Below, piece after piece: positions 1-5,372 of a stretch of DNA of 5,372 nucleotides (within the stretch, counting starts at the first letter, position 1; each line of letters starts with the position of its first letter). Under the pieces are notes generated by a model, which made no database searches, was not told where the DNA came from, and saw only the letters and a list, made by a program, of their open reading frames with translations. Both the position numbers and the translations under genes were made by a program. Origin of the DNA: Rickettsiales bacterium (GTDB taxonomy: Bacteria; Pseudomonadota; Alphaproteobacteria; Rickettsiales; UBA998); assembly GCA_019749855.1 (NCBI GenBank), contig JAIEPI010000128.1, positions 1 to 5,372 on the forward strand, read 5' to 3'.

Positions 1-1433
1 TCACAGAACAATATCGTCATGTCGCGCGTCTCGCCACCCAGCTTCAACGCATCGGGATTGGCGGCCAGCTTCTCCACCAGAGCCGGTGACATGTAATGCA
101 CGAACGCATGGCGAATCTCGCGCCGCTCACGCTCGGTGATGATATAGCGGCGCAGCGACTCAAACATATAGAGCAATAACAGCGCCATGGCAGGGGTGGC
201 GGCATCCAGCATCAGGTGGAAGTGATTGAACGCATAGGCCGCCCCCACCAGCGAGCTGAACAGAATCACCCCGCAAAACAGTGCGCCCCACAGCGCAGAG
301 AGAAAATGCATGCACACAATCAGCACAATGCCCAAGCCTAACAGCCCGAGTATTTCCGCGCCCTCAATCCAGTCAGGCCGCGAGAGAAAGCCGCCGGAGA
401 TCACCTGCTCCAGCGCCTGTGCATGAATTTCCACACCGCTGGAGAGCGGGTTAATCGGCGTCGCGCGAATGTCCTTCAGACCCGCGGCGCTGGTGCCAAT
501 CAGCACGATATAGCGCTGCAAGCTACTCACATCAAAATCCGGCGATAAAAGCTGCCACGCGGGTACATAGCGCTCCGGAGAATAGCGCGTGTAATGCACA
601 TAAAAATCACCGCCCTTGTTGGTCGGGATGGTGAATTGCCCCACACGCACCGACAAAATGTTCGGGTCCATACCCACATCCGATTCGCCCTGTGCGCCCC
701 CCGCCCCCACCGTTTTCACCATGGGACTGATATTGCCCTGCGCGACGCGGAGGAGTTCCGTTACCAGCGAAGGATAAAGCTGGCCTTTGAGCGAAAAAAT
801 CAGCGGGATACGGCGGATAATCCCATCACGATCCGGCAGTGAATTCAGCGCACCATTGCCGGACGCCGCCTCACTGAGCTGCGGCAGGCTCACCACCGCG
901 CCCTGATACATGGCCATCACCGGTGAGGGATCATGGCCAATCAGGATGAAATCTTTACGCAACAACGGCGCATCCTGCGATTCACTGCTCATGACAAACC
1001 CCGTGACGCTCCGTGCCTCTGATAGAGCCTCCGCCAGCAACTGATCGTAATCGACCGCCTGTTGCATCAGCGCCTTCCATTGCGGCGTGTTCTGCTTCCA
1101 TTGCGCCAGAAAAAAGGCCGGTGACAGGCGATCCGGCTCGGCATAGACAATATCCAGCCCAATCGCCCCGACCCCACCCTCCGTGAGGCGCTGCACTATT
1201 TGTGCCATGAGGTTACGCGGCCAGGGCCACTGGCCGAACTTTTTCAGGCTTTCTTCATCAATATCAATGATTTTGACCGGAAGGGATGCATCATAAGCAC
1301 GCGGATAACGCTCATGCAGCACATCAAAAGCACGCAGCCGCAGGATTTCCAGCCAGACCGGCTTCATAAAAATGACGCTAACCATTAATAAAAGAACGGT
1401 AAACGGAATGACGATTGCCATTATGCGTCGCAT
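1..1433 (-). CDS. CHASE2-domain adenylate/guanylate cyclase, partial (C-terminal cyclase core lies beyond the left edge)
   Basis: Membrane receptor expected to make a cyclic nucleotide in response to an unknown periplasmic signal. The visible 477 residues read in order: a membrane anchor at about 5-23; a periplasmic CHASE2 domain at about 30-355 with typical stretches (IIDIDEESLKKFGQWPWPR, GLDIVYAEPDR, PDRDGIIRRIP, FYVHYTRYSPERY, VLIGTSAAGLKDIRATP, GVEIHAQALEQ); three closely packed membrane helices at about 360-424; and a cytoplasmic linker with FVHYMSPALVEKLA leading to LGGETRDMTILFC. That last stretch is the usual entry to a class III cyclase domain. The window ends there, so the metal-binding and substrate residues cannot be seen and activity is inferred. 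The start at 1433 is supported by an AGGTGG site 7 bases upstream and an in-frame stop further upstream. The gene is divergent from the TPR/barrel gene. CHASE2 receptors can instead end in kinase or GGDEF domains, but the GGETRDMTILF stretch argues for cyclase. Confidence 0.93.
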   Translation of the reverse strand, partial: MRRIMAIVIPFTVLLLMVSVIFMKPVWLEILRLRAFDVLHERYPRAYDASLPVKIIDIDEESLKKFGQWPWPRNLMAQIVQRLTEGGVGAIGLDIVYAEPDRLSPAFFLAQWKQNTPQWKALMQQAVDYDQLLAEALSEARSVTGFVMSSESQDAPLLRKDFILIGHDPSPVMAMYQGAVVSLPQLSEAASGNGALNSLPDRDGIIRRIPLIFSLKGQLYPSLVTELLRVAQGNISPMVKTVGAGGAQGESDVGMDPNILSVRVGQFTIPTNKGGDFYVHYTRYSPERYVPAWQLLSPDFDVSSLQRYIVLIGTSAAGLKDIRATPINPLSSGVEIHAQALEQVISGGFLSRPDWIEGAEILGLLGLGIVLIVCMHFLSALWGALFCGVILFSSLVGAAYAFNHFHLMLDAATPAMALLLLYMFESLRRYIITERERREIRHAFVHYMSPALVEKLAANPDALKLGGETRDMTILFC

Positions 1434-1536
1434 GGATGCACCACCTGTAACTAAAAATTTATATTAAAAACTCATAAAATTAGTTCATCTTTTTTTAAGC
1501 GCCACACTATAGTCTATCGGGATGGAGTTGCGCACG
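1434..1536. promoter_or_regulatory. AT-rich divergent promoter region between the cyclase gene and the TPR/barrel gene
   Basis: This is the only non-coding stretch between the two divergent genes and is clearly richer in A and T than its flanks, so it must hold both promoters. On the plus strand the best -10-like element is TATAGT at 1508-1513, with a poor -35 match (TTCATC, 1484-1489) 18 bases upstream. On the minus strand the AT-rich stretch at about 1450-1490 offers TAATAT or TATAAA as -10 candidates, without a good -35. No clear operator palindrome was seen. The region assignment is firm; the exact elements are guesses. Confidence 0.5.
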
Positions 1537-1585
1537 ATGCAAAAATAGACAAGCACGCTTACTATCCATTGCCATAGTTGCCTGC
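1524..1585 (+). other. Ribosome binding site and out-of-frame signal-peptide start of the TPR/barrel gene
   Basis: GGAG at 1524-1527 lies 9 bases before an ATG at 1537. That ATG reads Met-Gln-Lys and then meets TAG at 1546 because of an A5 run at 1541-1545. Losing one A (or gaining two) joins the ATG to the frame of the barrel gene and gives MQNRQARLLSIAIVAC, followed by a hydrophobic tail and a GAA-QE cleavage site. This is a textbook Sec signal peptide: basic n-region, hydrophobic core, small residues before the cut. The frame downstream of 1548 is open through to the barrel ORF, and between 1499 and 1585 it has no ATG, GTG or TTG of its own. The sequence therefore shows either a one-base sequencing error, a real frameshift mutation, or slippage control. 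Confidence 0.65.
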
Positions 1586-2887
1586 ATGACGCTCACCACA
1601 AAAAACGGTGCAGCGCAGGAAGTCGCGCAAGTCAATACTGACGAGGCGATGGATCGCCTGCATGATGCCCTGCCTAGCGAGGAGCGGATGGAGAGCCTGA
1701 AATCCGCGATGATGCAGGATGCCTACAATCTCGACCCTTACTTCGAATATGCCCAGCTCTCCATGCAGCGCAAAGAGTTTGCACAAGCAGCAGAGGCCTA
1801 TGAACACATGCTGCAACTGGCCCCCTCTCTGGATCGTATCAAGCTGGAACTCAGCCTTGCCTACCTGCAACTGGGGCGCTTTGAGGACGCAAAAACGCTG
1901 CTAGAAGCGCTAAAAACCCGCGAAGTGCCGGATCGCGTACGCCAAAACATCGACATCTTACTCACCCGCATTGAACAGGCAACGCAGCAACATTTCTTTA
2001 GTGGGTCACTGGCGGCAGGTTTCAATTTTGACAGTAACGGTAACTCTGCCCCCGACAGTGGGCAGGTGCTGGTGCTCGATACGCTGCTTAATCTGACCGC
2101 GGACAGCGTGAAACAGTCTGACTGGCAGGGTTTCGCCAGCGCCACACTGAATCACCAGTACCGCGCCGATGTGAGCAGTCCATGGCAATGGCGCTCCAGT
2201 GCCACCTATTACAAAACCGAGCAGGACACGCTGGATGATCTGAATCTGGATGTTCTGGTCGCCCAGACCGGCCCTGTGTATCGCTTTAATGAAGGGCGCA
2301 CGCAGGCGGATCTCACGGCAGGTTACACGCATATTTTTCTCAATGAACTGACCTATCTGCGTCAGCCATCGTTGGAAGCCGGTCTGGAACATGCGATCAA
2401 CCCACGCCTGCGCGTACGCGGCAGTCTGCGTCGTGAATTCCGCGATTTCCTCAATGCACCGAATGTGACGACCTATGAGGACCGACGCGGCCATACCACT
2501 CAGGGCCGTATTGCGGCGTATTACTCACTCACACAGCAGGCATTGCTCGATGTGCAACTCACCCTGCGCTACGAGGAGGCCCGCGCCGAACAATACAGTA
2601 ATCTGCAGATTCAGCCGCAAATCGGCCTCACCTATCAGTGGGATAATGGCATTTTTGCGCGTGGCCAGCTCGGCTATCGCGATTATAATTATGAACAGCC
2701 TGACCCTTTCATCAGTGAATCCACCCGCTATGACCGTGAGAAAAGCGTGGGCCTGACGGTGGGCAAAACCATCGCTGAGGGTGTCACCGTGACGTTGGGC
2801 TATGACTATCGTGATCTGGATTCAAACCTGACCAATTACACGTTTGACAATCATCGCCTCTCTGGCGTCATAGGCTGGCAATTCTAG
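1586..2887 (+). CDS. TPR plus outer-membrane beta-barrel protein, Slam-like (DUF560 type)
   Basis: Probable outer-membrane protein with a periplasmic TPR domain feeding a C-terminal barrel. That is the architecture of Slam proteins, which help move lipoproteins to the cell surface; the substrate here is unknown. From the ATG at 1586 the 433 residues contain two TPR-like helical pairs at about 45-115 (AYNLDPYFEYAQLSMQRKEF, then LELSLAYLQLGRFEDAKTLL) and a short linker. From about 138 to the end there are alternating amphipathic strands, opening with SGSLAAGFNFDSNGN, a pattern like the DSN turn seen in this barrel family. The last residues, GVIGWQF, end in Phe, the usual outer-membrane assembly signal. 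The ATG at 1586 lacks a ribosome binding site and removes most of the signal peptide. The true start is probably 1537 through a one-base frame change. Membership of DUF560 rather than another TPR/barrel family is inferred from architecture. Confidence 0.82.
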   Translation: MTLTTKNGAAQEVAQVNTDEAMDRLHDALPSEERMESLKSAMMQDAYNLDPYFEYAQLSMQRKEFAQAAEAYEHMLQLAPSLDRIKLELSLAYLQLGRFEDAKTLLEALKTREVPDRVRQNIDILLTRIEQATQQHFFSGSLAAGFNFDSNGNSAPDSGQVLVLDTLLNLTADSVKQSDWQGFASATLNHQYRADVSSPWQWRSSATYYKTEQDTLDDLNLDVLVAQTGPVYRFNEGRTQADLTAGYTHIFLNELTYLRQPSLEAGLEHAINPRLRVRGSLRREFRDFLNAPNVTTYEDRRGHTTQGRIAAYYSLTQQALLDVQLTLRYEEARAEQYSNLQIQPQIGLTYQWDNGIFARGQLGYRDYNYEQPDPFISESTRYDREKSVGLTVGKTIAEGVTVTLGYDYRDLDSNLTNYTFDNHRLSGVIGWQF

Positions 2888-2915
2888 GTATTACAGTCAC
2901 TTACAAAACTCCACT

Positions 2916-2944
2916 TTGTCAAATTTCATCGAACTGTCATACGC
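2916..2944 (+). promoter_or_regulatory. Weak candidate promoter for the unknown 240-residue protein
   Basis: TTGTCA at 2916-2921 resembles a -35 element (5 of 6). A 16-17 base spacer leads to CATACG/ATACGC near 2938-2944, a poor -10. Transcription from it would start close to 2951, giving a leader of about 35 bases before the GTG at 2985. The gene may equally be read through from the barrel gene, because no terminator is visible between them. Confidence 0.25.
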
Positions 2945-2984
2945 CTGAGACGAGATGCCTGCTAAGGTGAGGGTGGGAGATTCT

Positions 2985-3707
2985 GTGACGAACAATATAA
3001 TCAACACATGGCAGCATCGGCCACATCAGGTATGGAAGCCCGTCATGGCAGGGCGAGCCGCGGCTGAAATTGGCACGCTGCTCGCGGCAACCACGTTTGT
3101 GCCGCTGGTAAAATCGATTGCACCAGAGCGCTATGATCGTCTGAAGAAGCATCTGTCACGCGCCGTGGTTTTGCCGCATGTCGATTGGCTGGAAAAGCAT
3201 ATCTTTAATTCACCGGCATTCGCCCAAGTCGGCGCTAAACTGAAGGAAACCGAATCCGCAGAGGAAAAGTCGCTACTCATGGCCGATGCGCTGGTGGATT
3301 TTGCCGCCATGATGGGTGCAGGCATTGCCGGTCAGGCCGTGGTGCAAAGCGCAAGCGATCACATGTTTGGCCTGCCGAATCTGGTGCGCCCGACGACCAA
3401 GGGCTATATAGCCAAGAAGCTTGAGCATTCCGGAAACATGGTAGTGCCGGTTATCTTTGATAAAGTGCTCAATCTTGGTGTGGTCAGCGTGATGCAGGCC
3501 GGTCTGCCGCAAACGACCACCGCAGTGACGGATATCACTTCCAGCTTTCTGCAAAAAACGCTGGGCCTTCCGCCGCAAGCCACACAGTATTTCCTGCAAT
3601 GGCAGTTGCCCAATCTGGTGGGGCTGGCTGGCTCAAGCATTCTCCTTTCGCGTAAATACTCCAAATTGCTCTCCGCGGTGCCACATGGTGCTCACCAAGC
3701 CCCCTAA
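2985..3707 (+). CDS. Hypothetical protein with hydrophobic segments, function unknown
   Basis: I do not recognise this 240-residue protein. Hydrophobic or amphipathic stretches lie at about 24-47 (following MAGR), 96-122 (LLMADALVDFAAMMGAGIAG), 151-174 (NMVVPVIFDKVLNLGVVSVM) and 208-222. They are separated by charged parts such as PERYDRLKKHLSR and KLKETESAEEK. It has no signal peptide and no recognised catalytic motif, so it may be a membrane-associated or integral inner-membrane protein. The GTG at 2985 is preferred as start because GGGAG (2975-2979) sits 5 bases before it. An in-frame ATG at 2955 would add ten residues (MPAKVRVGDS) but would place that binding site inside the gene. It lies on the same strand 97 bases after the barrel gene, so co-transcription is possible. 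Codon use and length support a real gene. Confidence 0.75.
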   Translation: MTNNIINTWQHRPHQVWKPVMAGRAAAEIGTLLAATTFVPLVKSIAPERYDRLKKHLSRAVVLPHVDWLEKHIFNSPAFAQVGAKLKETESAEEKSLLMADALVDFAAMMGAGIAGQAVVQSASDHMFGLPNLVRPTTKGYIAKKLEHSGNMVVPVIFDKVLNLGVVSVMQAGLPQTTTAVTDITSSFLQKTLGLPPQATQYFLQWQLPNLVGLAGSSILLSRKYSKLLSAVPHGAHQAP

Positions 3708-3741
3708 ATCACGCACCACCCAAGATTTCTTAGCGCTGACA

Positions 3742-3769
3742 TTTACCAAATTTTTGTTACACTGATAAT
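3742..3769 (+). promoter_or_regulatory. Probable promoter of the DUF3429-type gene
   Basis: TTTACC (3742-3747; 4 of 6 to TTGACA) and GATAAT (3764-3769; 5 of 6 to TATAAT) are separated by 16 bases. Transcription would begin near 3776, about 35 bases before the preferred ATG at 3811. The -10 element lies at the junction of the first and second 14-base tandem repeats, so anything binding the repeats would affect it. Confidence 0.45.
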
Positions 3770-3796
3770 GTTACGCTGAGTATGTTACGTTGAGAA
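3755..3796 (+). repeat. Three 14-base tandem repeats upstream of the DUF3429-type gene
   Basis: Units at 3755-3768 (TGTTACACTGATAA), 3769-3782 (TGTTACGCTGAGTA) and 3783-3796 (TGTTACGTTGAGAA) follow each other with no gap. TGTTAC and the central TGA are identical in all three. The array spans the probable -10 element and transcription start, and stops just before the ribosome binding site. The placement suggests an operator or a 5' leader element, but no binding protein can be named. Simple replication slippage is the alternative. Confidence 0.7.
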
Positions 3797-3810
3797 AAAG
3801 TGAGGTGGTG

Positions 3811-4230
3811 ATGAAGCAGACAGGTTGGGCATTATCGATAGCGGGGTTAGTGCCGTTCATTGGGTTAACCCTGACGCAGCTGGCAACGCCCTCACCCGAC
3901 ACGCTCCACGCGCTGCTGGCCTACGCCGCCGTTATTCTTGCTTTTTTGGGGGGCATCCAATGGGGCATTGGCATGCGTATTGATGGTGACAGCAAACAAT
4001 CAAGCTGGGTCATGGGCCTGAGCATTTTCCCATCGCTGATCGCGTGGGCGGCATTGCTGCAATCTTCCGAGATTCTTGGCATCTTGATGGCTGTTGCGGG
4101 ATTACTCAGCGCGCTCGCCGTTGATTATTATCTGCATCGCATGGAGGTTTTGACCGACTGGTTCTGGGCTATGCGCTGGCGGATCAGTGCACTCGCCGTG
4201 AGCTGCCTGCTTCTTGCCCTGATAGGTTAG
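3811..4230 (+). CDS. DUF3429-type small multi-pass inner-membrane protein
   Basis: A 139-residue, very hydrophobic protein with about five membrane helices: roughly 5-25, 33-53, 62-80, 82-100 and 117-137. The stretch AYAAVILAFLGGIQWGIGMR at about 38-57 matches the conserved FLGGIxWG signature of the DUF3429 family, whose eukaryotic relatives include mitochondrial TMEM69. The late DWFWAMRWRISALAV segment is also typical. The biochemical role of this family is unknown. The ATG at 3811 is chosen because GAGG (3802-3805) lies 5 bases upstream. A TTG at 3790 in the same frame would overlap the last tandem repeat and has no binding site. The gene converges on the peptidase gene with two bases between the stop codons. 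Confidence 0.85.
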   Translation: MKQTGWALSIAGLVPFIGLTLTQLATPSPDTLHALLAYAAVILAFLGGIQWGIGMRIDGDSKQSSWVMGLSIFPSLIAWAALLQSSEILGILMAVAGLLSALAVDYYLHRMEVLTDWFWAMRWRISALAVSCLLLALIG

Positions 4231-4232
4231 CC

Positions 4233-4724
4233 TTATATATTTGCCTCATTCATCAGATCCGGCAGGGCAAAGTGCGTGACCAAACGCGCTCTCCATGTGG
4301 CATCAAACTGTGTTTCCACCACGCGCCGTGCGGGGGCGTAGGCATGAATCAATGTTAGGTGTGACGGTTCATCCGTAAAAGTTTGGCCAAACAGACCAAG
4401 ATGCTGCGGTTGCCCATCAAAGGCAAACAGCCCGACATTGGCAGGCTTCGGCGAGGAGCTGGCTGGCATTTCATGCAATAAATGACTGAGCACCTGACGC
4501 AAACGCTCGCCATCGGGCACACGGCTATACATCAGCTCATCACTCAGCTCTAAGCAATGACCCTGCTTATCCAGCAACTGCAGGTGTGCCGCCACACCGA
4601 TGAGCAGGCCCAGACAATCAACGCCGCCGCGATCCGGCACTTGCGCACGCCGCCTCCCCTGATGCTGATAGCGAGTTCCCACCCAGCGCCTGGCTTCCTC
4701 GATCACCTGATATGCTTCCATCAT
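4233..4724 (-). CDS. NlpC/P60-family cysteine peptidase, phage / gene-transfer-agent type
   Basis: Predicted cell-wall hydrolase that cuts peptide bonds in peptidoglycan stem peptides. The 163 residues show the family order. There is an N-terminal helix with EEARRWVGTRYQHQGR (9-24), then GGVDCLGLL with the nucleophile Cys37. HLGLFG carries the probable catalytic His108, and LIHAYAPARRVVE has His127 as the likely third polar residue. It closes with TWRARLVTHFALP. The HQG...DCLGL and IHAYAPxRxVVE stretches resemble the NlpC/P60 proteins of phage tail modules and of alphaproteobacterial gene transfer agents, where the enzyme helps entry or exit through the wall. Here no tail genes flank it within view, so it may be a dispersed or domesticated copy. 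Two ATG codons lie in tandem at the start (4724 and 4721) and neither has a clear ribosome binding site. No signal peptide was seen. Confidence 0.9.
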   Translation of the reverse strand: MMEAYQVIEEARRWVGTRYQHQGRRRAQVPDRGGVDCLGLLIGVAAHLQLLDKQGHCLELSDELMYSRVPDGERLRQVLSHLLHEMPASSSPKPANVGLFAFDGQPQHLGLFGQTFTDEPSHLTLIHAYAPARRVVETQFDATWRARLVTHFALPDLMNEANI

Positions 4725-4874
4725 CCGGCTATGGCAGCACAGTGTTCGTATCGCCGGAAGGGCTTCAGCAAAAGTTGAAGTTATACGCCGGATGGATATT
4801 TGATGCGAGTAAAGCGACAGTGATCATATGTTTGGCAATGCCAGACGTTGTTCAACATTACTCGGGGAATCACC
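4725..4874. promoter_or_regulatory. Divergent intergenic region between the peptidase gene and the small ORF
   Basis: No convincing gene lies here. It should hold promoters for the peptidase (minus) and the small ORF (plus). On the minus strand TATAAC (4780-4785 on the plus axis) is a fair -10 without a good -35. On the plus strand TTGATG (4800-4805) with TCATAT (4824-4829) is a weak candidate with an 18-base spacer. TCCGGC at 4724-4729 and GCCGGA at 4753-4758 form a 6-base inverted repeat at the 5' end of the peptidase message. Confidence 0.3.
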
Positions 4875-4994
4875 ATGCATACCACCAAAAAACAAAATAA
4901 ATGGGCGGCCACTGCCATTACCAAATGGTTCGATAGCTCCAGTGCCGGCAGCGCGGTCGTCATGGGTTTTACGCCGGAATGGCCACGGAATTAA
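4875..4994 (+). CDS. Small hypothetical protein, 39 residues
   Basis: A short ORF in the gap between two minus-strand genes. A strong GGGGA site (4864-4868) lies 6 bases before the ATG, and the downstream codons favour G or C in third position as in the neighbouring genes. The product has a basic N-terminus (MHTTKKQNKWAATAITKWF), an alanine/serine/glycine-rich middle (SSSAGSAVV) and a Pro/Trp-containing end (FTPEWPRN). The stop is followed after 17 bases by the end of the converging DUF2335-type gene. No known family is recognised. It could be a chance ORF, but the ribosome binding site is better than for most genes in the window. Confidence 0.45.
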   Translation: MHTTKKQNKWAATAITKWFDSSSAGSAVVMGFTPEWPRN

Positions 4995-5011
4995 GCGACG
5001 ATTAGCTGACC

Positions 5012-5372
5012 CTATTCCTCCGCTTTGTCCTTTTGCGGACGGAAATGGGTGCGCATGGCGGGGCGGCCAAATAATGGGCGCTGCCCCAGCGTTTTGGCGT
5101 AGGACCACACCAAAGCGGCCATCACCACAATGGACATACCAAACACCCAGATTGTTGCGCCCAGTGCTTTGTCGCCATACACGCCGATAACTCCGGCGGA
5201 GATAAAGATCGAGATGGCAATAAGGAACCCCAGTATTTGCCCCAGAATCGTGCTCAGCGTGTGCACACGCAATGCGCGCGTTTCCCAAGCGTGGCGATGC
5301 ATTTGCTCACGCTCAAACATATCAATAATTTTTTCCGCTGATCCCTCGACAATATCGTCGTAATACTCGAGC
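5012..5372 (-). CDS. DUF2335-type membrane protein, partial (start lies beyond the right edge)
   Basis: About 120 C-terminal residues are visible. The reading frame stays open to the edge of the window upstream of the first in-frame ATG (5320). The residues before that ATG (LEYYDDIVEGSAEKIIDMFE) look like part of the protein, so the gene is taken as continuing beyond the edge. The order is an acidic helix, EREQMHRHAWETRALRVH, and two membrane helices (about TILGQILGFLIAISIFISAG and ATIWVFGMSIVVMAALVWSY) separated by a short GVYGDKALG loop, then a basic cytoplasmic tail. The pattern of YxxIVxGSAxxI...EREQxHRxxxE followed by two helices with a G-rich turn is that of the DUF2335 family of predicted membrane proteins, whose function is unknown. 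No terminator is obvious after its stop. Confidence 0.8.
   Translation of the reverse strand, partial: LEYYDDIVEGSAEKIIDMFEREQMHRHAWETRALRVHTLSTILGQILGFLIAISIFISAGVIGVYGDKALGATIWVFGMSIVVMAALVWSYAKTLGQRPLFGRPAMRTHFRPQKDKAEE

Noticed and set aside
594..842. Plus-strand 82-codon frame inside the cyclase gene
   Set aside because: It is antisense to the conserved CHASE2 coding sequence and has no start signal.
2006..2494. Minus-strand reading frame of 162 codons inside the barrel gene
   Set aside because: It lies wholly antisense to a well-supported TPR/barrel gene, and its product shows no domain or binding site.
2903..2919. ACAAA / TTTGT inverted repeat after the barrel gene, considered as a terminator
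   Set aside because: The stem is only five A/T-rich pairs and has no T-run after it, so it is too weak for an intrinsic terminator.
3790..3810. Upstream TTG as the start of the DUF3429-type gene
   Set aside because: It has no ribosome binding site, adds seven charged residues before the first membrane helix and lies within the tandem repeat. The ATG at 3811 has GAGG at the right distance.
4712..4900. Plus-strand 62-codon frame reading through the peptidase/small-ORF gap
   Set aside because: No ribosome binding site, it begins inside the peptidase gene, and its 3' end overlaps the better supported small ORF in another frame.
4750..4985. Repeated CGCCGGA(A)TGG-like words at about 4752, 4786 and 4972
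   Set aside because: Short, irregularly spaced matches in G/C-rich sequence, one of them inside coding sequence; no sign of a mobile element or operator.
4828..5190. Plus-strand reading frame of 120 codons
   Set aside because: It overlaps the DUF2335-type gene on the other strand and the small ORF in another frame. Its composition (Pro/Arg-rich) is that of a shadow frame and it has no binding site.

Overview
The window looks like ordinary-to-accessory chromosome of a Gram-negative proteobacterium, most likely an alphaproteobacterium. The evidence is a CHASE2-type receptor cyclase, a TPR plus outer-membrane beta-barrel protein, a small DUF3429-type membrane protein, an NlpC/P60 peptidase of the phage/gene-transfer-agent kind, and a DUF2335-type membrane protein. 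The taxonomic call is inference from gene content only. There is no rRNA, tRNA, CRISPR array, integrase or insertion sequence in view.

Left part (1-1433, minus strand): a large receptor gene runs off the left edge. It encodes an N-terminal membrane anchor, a periplasmic CHASE2 sensor domain, three membrane helices and the first residues of a class III adenylate/guanylate cyclase domain. An AT-rich intergenic stretch of about 100 bases follows. From it a TPR/beta-barrel outer-membrane protein of the Slam-like (DUF560) kind is read in the opposite direction (to 2887). This gene has a striking 5' end: a good ribosome binding site and ATG at 1537 open a signal peptide, but in the wrong frame. One base fewer in an A5 run joins it exactly to the barrel gene.

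Middle (2888-4230, plus strand): a 240-residue protein of unknown function with several long hydrophobic stretches, then a 139-residue multi-pass membrane protein of the DUF3429 type. The second gene is preceded by three perfectly spaced 14-base tandem repeats that overlap its probable promoter.

Right part (4233-5372): a minus-strand NlpC/P60 cysteine peptidase converges on the DUF3429 gene with only 2 bases between the stop codons. Next come an approximately 290-base gap holding a probable 39-residue small protein on the plus strand, and then the C-terminal part of a DUF2335-type membrane protein on the minus strand that runs off the right edge.

How the genes work together: most encode envelope proteins (sensor cyclase, outer-membrane barrel, small membrane proteins, wall peptidase), but apart from the divergent cyclase/barrel pair nothing shows that they form one system. 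I see no clear new defence or mobile system. The points most worth checking are the frameshifted signal peptide, the triple repeat and the unknown 240-residue protein.
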